Assembly: GCA_020638675.1 (NCBI GenBank)
Contig: JACKID010000001.1
Coordinates: 1,736,001 to 1,800,000, forward strand
Length of the DNA: 64,000 nt
Direction: 5' to 3'
Source: Planctomycetota bacterium
GTDB taxonomy: Bacteria > Planctomycetota > UBA8742 > UBA2392
Shown here: in pieces, positions 60,282 to 64,000 of the stretch
Position numbering within the stretch: the first letter of the stretch is position 1
Layout: each line of letters begins with the position of its first letter
Made by a program: the position numbers and the translations under genes
The notes under the pieces: model-generated
The model's database searches: none
Told to the model about the DNA's origin: nothing
Seen by the model: only the letters and a program-made list of their open reading frames with translations

Positions 60282-61385
60282 ATGTCTCGCAGCATCCTTT
60301 GCTCGTTTATCCTTTTGATCGCTTTTGCCCTGCCCGGAATCTGCCAGGACCCGCCTGATGTTCCGGCAACACCCAAGGCCTACGCCACGTATGCGGAGCT
60401 GTTTGACGCGTTCGACGCCAAGCGCCAGGTGTTGATCACCAAGATGGACCGTCTGCGCGAGAAAGAGACGGTCAAACCCGAGGAAATGAAGGCCGTGGAA
60501 GACGAGATGCGCACGCTCGACGCCGCCTACGCGGACGCCCTCGACGTGTACATCCAGGGCCACCCCAAGGCCGACGACCTGATGCCCGCGCGCTTTGAGC
60601 TGGCCGTGGCGTTGTCGCGCAACGAGGACAAGCTCGAGAAGGCGATCACGGCCGCCGATGATTTCCTGAAGAACCACGCCGACAGTGAGTTGGTTGCCGA
60701 CGTGCGGTTCATCAAGGCGCAGACTCTGTTCCGTCTGCCGGGGCGCGAGAAGGACGCGCTGGCCGCACTCGACGAGTTCATCGAGAAGCACGCCGATCGC
60801 CAGGAAGCAGACGCATGTCGCATGATGCGCGTGCGGACGCTGCTGTTCCTGGACAGAGTCGAAGCCGCGAAGAAGTCGCTGGATGCCTTGCTCAAATCGG
60901 ACCGCGCCAAAGAGGATCCCGAAGCCGAAGAGTTCCTGCAAGTCCAGCGCGACAACCTCGACTGGGTGGACCGCAAGCTGCCGGACTTCAGCCTCGCCGA
61001 CCTCAAGGGCACAGTCCACAAGACGGCCGAGTATGAGGGCAAGCCGACCCTGCTGTTGATCTGGGACACAAACAGCGGTGCGTGCCTCGGTGAGCTTCCT
61101 TATGTGCAGGATGCGTACAAGCGCTTCGGCGAGAAGATGAACTTCCTGAGCATCAGCGTGAATGAGGCCAAGCCCGCGCTGGAACAGTGGCTGGATCGCA
61201 ACCCGGATGCGGTGAAGTTCCCCACGGTCTGGGTAGACCGCGACGAAGAGAACTCGATTGTGAAAAAGCTGGATGTCTCGCTGATCCCGTTCCTGATTCT
61301 GGTTGGCAGCGACAGCAAGATCTACCGGTACGACGTACGCAGCGACGACATGTTGCGCTATGCCGCAACCCTGACGGGCGAATGA
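60282..61385 (+). CDS. Exported TlpA/thioredoxin-like protein without a CxxC pair
   Basis: The ATG at 60282 follows CGGGGAG and gives 367 residues with a signal peptide (ILCSFILLIAFALPGIC). A helical, TPR-like region spans about 40-235. A thioredoxin-fold domain of TlpA/AhpC type follows (KLPDFSLADLKG, LLLIWDTNSGACLGELPYV). The catalytic CxxC is replaced by S-G-A-C, so only one cysteine remains and dithiol redox chemistry is unlikely. It may act as a binding protein. The stop overlaps the start of the DUF2225-type gene (ATGA). Confidence 0.82.
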   Translation: MSRSILCSFILLIAFALPGICQDPPDVPATPKAYATYAELFDAFDAKRQVLITKMDRLREKETVKPEEMKAVEDEMRTLDAAYADALDVYIQGHPKADDLMPARFELAVALSRNEDKLEKAITAADDFLKNHADSELVADVRFIKAQTLFRLPGREKDALAALDEFIEKHADRQEADACRMMRVRTLLFLDRVEAAKKSLDALLKSDRAKEDPEAEEFLQVQRDNLDWVDRKLPDFSLADLKGTVHKTAEYEGKPTLLLIWDTNSGACLGELPYVQDAYKRFGEKMNFLSISVNEAKPALEQWLDRNPDAVKFPTVWVDRDEENSIVKKLDVSLIPFLILVGSDSKIYRYDVRSDDMLRYAATLTGE

Positions 61386-62011
61386 CCGAGTTCGAAGCAA
61401 AGACGCTGGCATGTCCCTGCTGCAAGCACGAGTTCGAGACGCAACTCGTGACGGGGTTCCGCATCGGCGAAAAGGAAACGGACTTCTGCCCGCGCTACCT
61501 TGATGGCAACCCGCTTCCCAACTTCATCCACGTCTGCCCGAAGTGCGGCTTCGTGGGCTTCGAGGCGGACTACCGCACGCCGCTCGATGAGGACAAAATC
61601 AAACGCGTCAACACGCTGCTCGCAGGCTTCCACTGGACGGAGGGCCAGACCCTCGGTGGGGCGGAACGCTATCGGCGCGCGGCGCTGATCGGCATCTACT
61701 CCGGCAAGCGCAGCGCCGTCGTGGCCGATCTTTACCTGCAGGCGACGTGGTGCAGCCGTATGGAAGGCGAGCCCGACGACGAGGAAAAGGGCGCCCGCCG
61801 CAAGGCCGTCAAATACTTCGAGCTCGCACTCGCGGCAGAGGAGTTCAGCCCGGACGACCTACCGGTCGTCCACTACCTGATCGGCGAGCTGAGCCGCCGC
61901 CTCGGCGACGACAAGAAGGCGCTGAAGCACTTCGAGAAGATGGACGACCTCGAAAAGGTAGACCCCTGGCTGATCGAGTGGCGCGACAAACAGAAAGCGC
62001 TCATCACGTAG
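61382..62011 (+). CDS. DUF2225-like protein with zinc-binding cysteines
   Basis: The ATG at 61382 overlaps the upstream stop and gives 209 residues. The N-terminus has two CxxC pairs, CPCC near 11 and CPKC near 52, with an additional FC between, typical of DUF2225. Helical repeats with TPR-like character follow (KAVKYFELALAAEEF, KKALKHFEKMDDLEKV). There is no signal peptide. The family has no assigned function. The longer frame from 61187 overlaps the TlpA-like gene and is rejected. Confidence 0.85.
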   Translation: MTEFEAKTLACPCCKHEFETQLVTGFRIGEKETDFCPRYLDGNPLPNFIHVCPKCGFVGFEADYRTPLDEDKIKRVNTLLAGFHWTEGQTLGGAERYRRAALIGIYSGKRSAVVADLYLQATWCSRMEGEPDDEEKGARRKAVKYFELALAAEEFSPDDLPVVHYLIGELSRRLGDDKKALKHFEKMDDLEKVDPWLIEWRDKQKALIT

Positions 62012-62015
62012 CATG

Positions 62016-62059
62016 GGTGCCCTCACCCATGTCGAGGCAGCACACGGGTGAGGGGCACC
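62016..62059. terminator. Long inverted repeat between convergent genes
   Basis: GGGTGCCCTCACCCATG (62015-62031) pairs with CACGGGTGAGGGGCACC (62043-62059), with one bulge and one mismatch. It occupies the 55-base gap between the DUF2225-type gene and the convergent LON-domain gene. No T-run is visible, so Rho-independent action is uncertain, but the position suits a bidirectional terminator. Confidence 0.6.
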
Positions 62060-62066
62060 TAGCTAC

Positions 62067-62747
62067 TCAGTTCACCGGCGGCGCGTCGTCGAGATGCAGC
62101 GGCTTCTCGGGTGCAACTCCCGCCATCCTTTCGAGCTGACTGATCGTTCTCGCCGCGCGTTCGATCACGTTGCGTGTCTGCATCTGTTGCAGCTTGAACT
62201 CCGGCGGGAACGGCAGGTAGCCGCAGATCATGTCCACCAGCGGCCCCAGGTCGACGTGCTCGGCGAGCATGCCGCGAAACTTGTCGGCCTGCTCGCGCAG
62301 CAGGGCCAGCGCGAGCGCCTTGACCTCGACGCTCAGGTTGCGCTCCCAGCTTCCTTCGGGGGCGGGACGGATGTCTGTGTACCACTCCGCGCCGAACACA
62401 CGATAGCCGCGAATGATGGAGTTCTCGTGGGTGAGGCGCACGCGCCCGATGCCGCGCAGCACAAGCGCAAAACGCCCGTCCGGCATGCGCGAGTATTCTG
62501 TGATGCGCCCGACGCCGGCGTAGCGGTGCACAGGCGGCTCACCCAGCGTTTCGTTGGTGCTCTTTTCGGACAGTGTCCCCATCGCGAAGCAATGTTCGCT
62601 TTGCGGCTTCTTGAGCGTGTCTTCCATGAGCGCGCGGTAGCGGTCTTCGAAGATATGCAGCGGAAGCTGGGTGTGCGGAAACAGCGTGATGCCCGGCAGG
62701 GGAAACACCGGGATGCCATGGCTGATTTCCGGCAGTTCGTCAGTCAT
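62067..62747 (-). CDS. Lon N-terminal (substrate-binding) domain protein
   Basis: The ATG at 62747 gives 226 residues starting MTDELPEISHG. The upstream open frame is antisense shadow. The LON substrate-binding pattern is clear: IPVFPLPGITLFPHTQLPLHIFE, then VGRITEYSRMPDGRFALVLRGIGRVRL. No ATPase or protease domain is present. Stand-alone LON-domain proteins occur widely and have no firmly known role. The start overlaps the stop of the unknown 134-residue gene by 8 bases, so the two are coupled. Confidence 0.88.
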   Translation of the reverse strand: MTDELPEISHGIPVFPLPGITLFPHTQLPLHIFEDRYRALMEDTLKKPQSEHCFAMGTLSEKSTNETLGEPPVHRYAGVGRITEYSRMPDGRFALVLRGIGRVRLTHENSIIRGYRVFGAEWYTDIRPAPEGSWERNLSVEVKALALALLREQADKFRGMLAEHVDLGPLVDMICGYLPFPPEFKLQQMQTRNVIERAARTISQLERMAGVAPEKPLHLDDAPPVN

Positions 62748-63144
62748 CCTTCTTTCGGATGTAGAGTGCCCGGCCCTTCTTGTAGACCTCGACCAGACCC
62801 AGCTTCTCGAGGATCGGCGGGAAATAGCTGGCGAGGTTTCCGTGCGTGCTGAAGCTGCGCAGGAACTCTTCCAGCGTGTCGGGCTCAGGGAAAGTCTCCG
62901 CGCGGCACGGGCCGAGGCGCACCTCACCCATGCGCTCAATGTAGGACATGGCCTCGCGCAGCACGCGATCACGCTCCCACAGCACGACGTTGGCTTCGTT
63001 TTCGAAGTCGCCCATCCGCTTGCGGAAGCCGACGAAGCAGTGAATGTCGCCGTCGCGCTCCAGCACATAGAACGGCTTCTTCATGCCGCAGGTCTGGTAG
63101 TCGCCTGCGATCGGTTGTTTCAATGCGTCTTCAATGCTCGGCAC
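62740..63144 (-). CDS. Protein of unknown function coupled to the LON-domain gene
   Basis: A GTG start follows CCCAGGAGACC and gives 134 residues. The sequence FYVLERDGDIHCFVGFRKR and a helical C-terminal half with FLRSFSTHGNLASYFPPILEKLG and a final KKGRALYIRKKDD suggest a small winged-helix-like end. I do not recognise the family. It has no signal peptide. The overlap with the LON-domain gene suggests joint function. Confidence 0.7.
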   Translation of the reverse strand: MPSIEDALKQPIAGDYQTCGMKKPFYVLERDGDIHCFVGFRKRMGDFENEANVVLWERDRVLREAMSYIERMGEVRLGPCRAETFPEPDTLEEFLRSFSTHGNLASYFPPILEKLGLVEVYKKGRALYIRKKDD

Positions 63145-63226
63145 GTCTGGTCTCCTGGGAGGAGTCTACCAAGCCGAAGCTTTCAAACCACGCGCCGCCG
63201 GGCTAGCTTGTGATCAGGAGGCAGCC

Positions 63227-64000
63227 ATGAAGACGCTCATTTCGATTCTTTTCGCCACGGCGACCATGCTGGCCGGCGGGCGAGTAGACCCGGCGCCACC
63301 CCCGCCGCCGCCCAAGATCAAGGTCGGATTGATCGTAAGTACCACTGGCGCACTCGCCAGCTTCGGCAGCGACACGAAGAACGGCGTGGACCTGGCAGTG
63401 CAGGAAATCAACAAGGCCGGAGGCATCGGAGGGCAGGAGATAGAGATCGTTTTTCAGGACTGCGCCAGCAAGCCTGAAGAGGCGGAGTCGGCAGCGAAAG
63501 TGCTGACCGCAAAGAAGAAGGTCGTTGCCTGCATCGGCTGTGTAGCGTCCGGTCTGACGCTCGCGGCTGGCCCGGTGTTTCAGAAAGCCGGGGTGCCGTT
63601 GATCAGCCCAACGGCAACGAATCCTACGGTCACCCAGCAGGGCAAGATGATCTTTCGTGGTTGCTTCATGGACGACTTCCAGGGTGAAGGCATCGCGGTC
63701 TATGCCTTCAGCGATATGAAGGCCAAGACAGCGGCGATCCTGAGCAACCAGGATGATGCCTACAGCACCGCGCTGGCCGGGTTCTTCAAGGACAAGTTCA
63801 TTGAGCTGGGCGGCAAAATCGTGTCGGAACGGTCCTTCCGTTACACCGCTGAAGACTACTCCACCGAGATCTCGGCGATCAAGGCAGCCGCACCGGACGT
63901 CGTTTTCGCACCCGTCTACTACAACGATCTGCTGGCCATCGCCAAGCAATCCAAGAAACTTGAGTACGAGCCGAAACTGCTGGGCAGCGACGGCTGGGAA
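63227..64000 (+). CDS. Branched-chain amino acid-type ABC substrate-binding protein (partial, LivK family)
   Basis: The frame opens with ATG after TCAGGAGGCAG and runs off the window after 258 codons. A signal peptide (MKTLISILFATATMLAGG) and a Pro-rich spacer precede a Peripla_BP_6 domain: KIKVGLIVSTTGALASFGSDTKNG, ACIGCVASGLTLAAGPVF, GVPLISPTATNPTVT and a second lobe with AILSNQDDAYSTALAGFF. It should capture a small organic solute for an ABC importer whose other genes would lie beyond the window. It is divergent from the LON-domain pair. Confidence 0.9.
   Translation, partial: MKTLISILFATATMLAGGRVDPAPPPPPPKIKVGLIVSTTGALASFGSDTKNGVDLAVQEINKAGGIGGQEIEIVFQDCASKPEEAESAAKVLTAKKKVVACIGCVASGLTLAAGPVFQKAGVPLISPTATNPTVTQQGKMIFRGCFMDDFQGEGIAVYAFSDMKAKTAAILSNQDDAYSTALAGFFKDKFIELGGKIVSERSFRYTAEDYSTEISAIKAAAPDVVFAPVYYNDLLAIAKQSKKLEYEPKLLGSDGWE

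Noticed and set aside
61187..61381. A longer start for the DUF2225-type gene.
   Set aside because: It would overlap 65 codons of the TlpA-like gene. The ATG at 61382 forms a normal ATGA junction.

Overview
The window is a high-GC bacterial chromosome segment, densely coding, with many overlapping ATGA/TGATG gene junctions and frequent GTG or TTG starts. Lipoproteins with clear lipoboxes, an exported cyclophilin, an envelope amidase and a DUF58/transglutaminase/BatA cluster suggest a diderm-type envelope. No 16S rRNA, tRNA or CRISPR array was seen. The TIGR03790-type protein, the bifunctional FtcD, the zinc-poor L32 and the long disordered protein tails fit a Planctomycetota-like or related deep lineage, but the sequence alone does not settle this.

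Left part (1-17.3 kb): the end of alaS, then rpmF-plsX-fabH-fabD-fabG. The usual next genes, acpP and fabF, lie 8.5 kb further on (12.8-14.5 kb). Between them sit a RAYT-type transposase bracketed by related palindromes and a propionyl-CoA to succinyl-CoA module: carboxyltransferase, two lipoproteins, biotin carboxylase, biotin carrier, methylmalonyl-CoA mutase catalytic subunit, an unknown protein and methylmalonyl-CoA epimerase. The mutase lacks its B12-binding part and no partner gene is in the window. After fabF come a lipoprotein, dapF, an M50 membrane peptidase and scpA, coupled by overlapping starts and stops.

Middle part (17.3-43 kb): a large secreted amidase with an inserted Golvesin-type domain and a MYXO-CTERM-like tail; DoxX; a minus-strand operon of aspartase/fumarase-family lyase, unknown protein and two tandem DUF2179-type membrane proteins; efp with its own promoter and terminator and an unusual loop tip; an MFS transporter; a coiled-coil lipoprotein and an exported cyclophilin; accB-accC; a TIGR03960-type radical SAM protein; moaD, a formate/nitrite channel and a gamma-carbonic anhydrase; two paralogous signal-peptide/helical/TM proteins divergent from a TIGR03790-type protein; riboflavin synthase; a DUF3592-like protein; a degenerate FdhD; and a class I/II aminotransferase.

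Right part (43-64 kb): a beta-propeller protein, DUF58 and transglutaminase genes converging on a BatA/VWA gene. Next is a divergent pair that I regard as the most novel feature: a STAS-zinc ribbon-HATPase-like protein and a GspE/MshE N-terminal-domain protein. Both carry low-complexity P-T-G-Q repeats, and the second is followed on the same strand by a signal peptidase I with a disordered extension of about 280 residues. Then come a carboxypeptidase-regulatory-like exported protein of lower GC, ftcD, a BioF/KBL-type enzyme with a 200-residue acidic tail, a TlpA-like protein without a CxxC pair, a DUF2225-type protein, a Lon-substrate-binding-domain protein with an unknown partner, and the start of a LivK-type binding protein cut by the window end.
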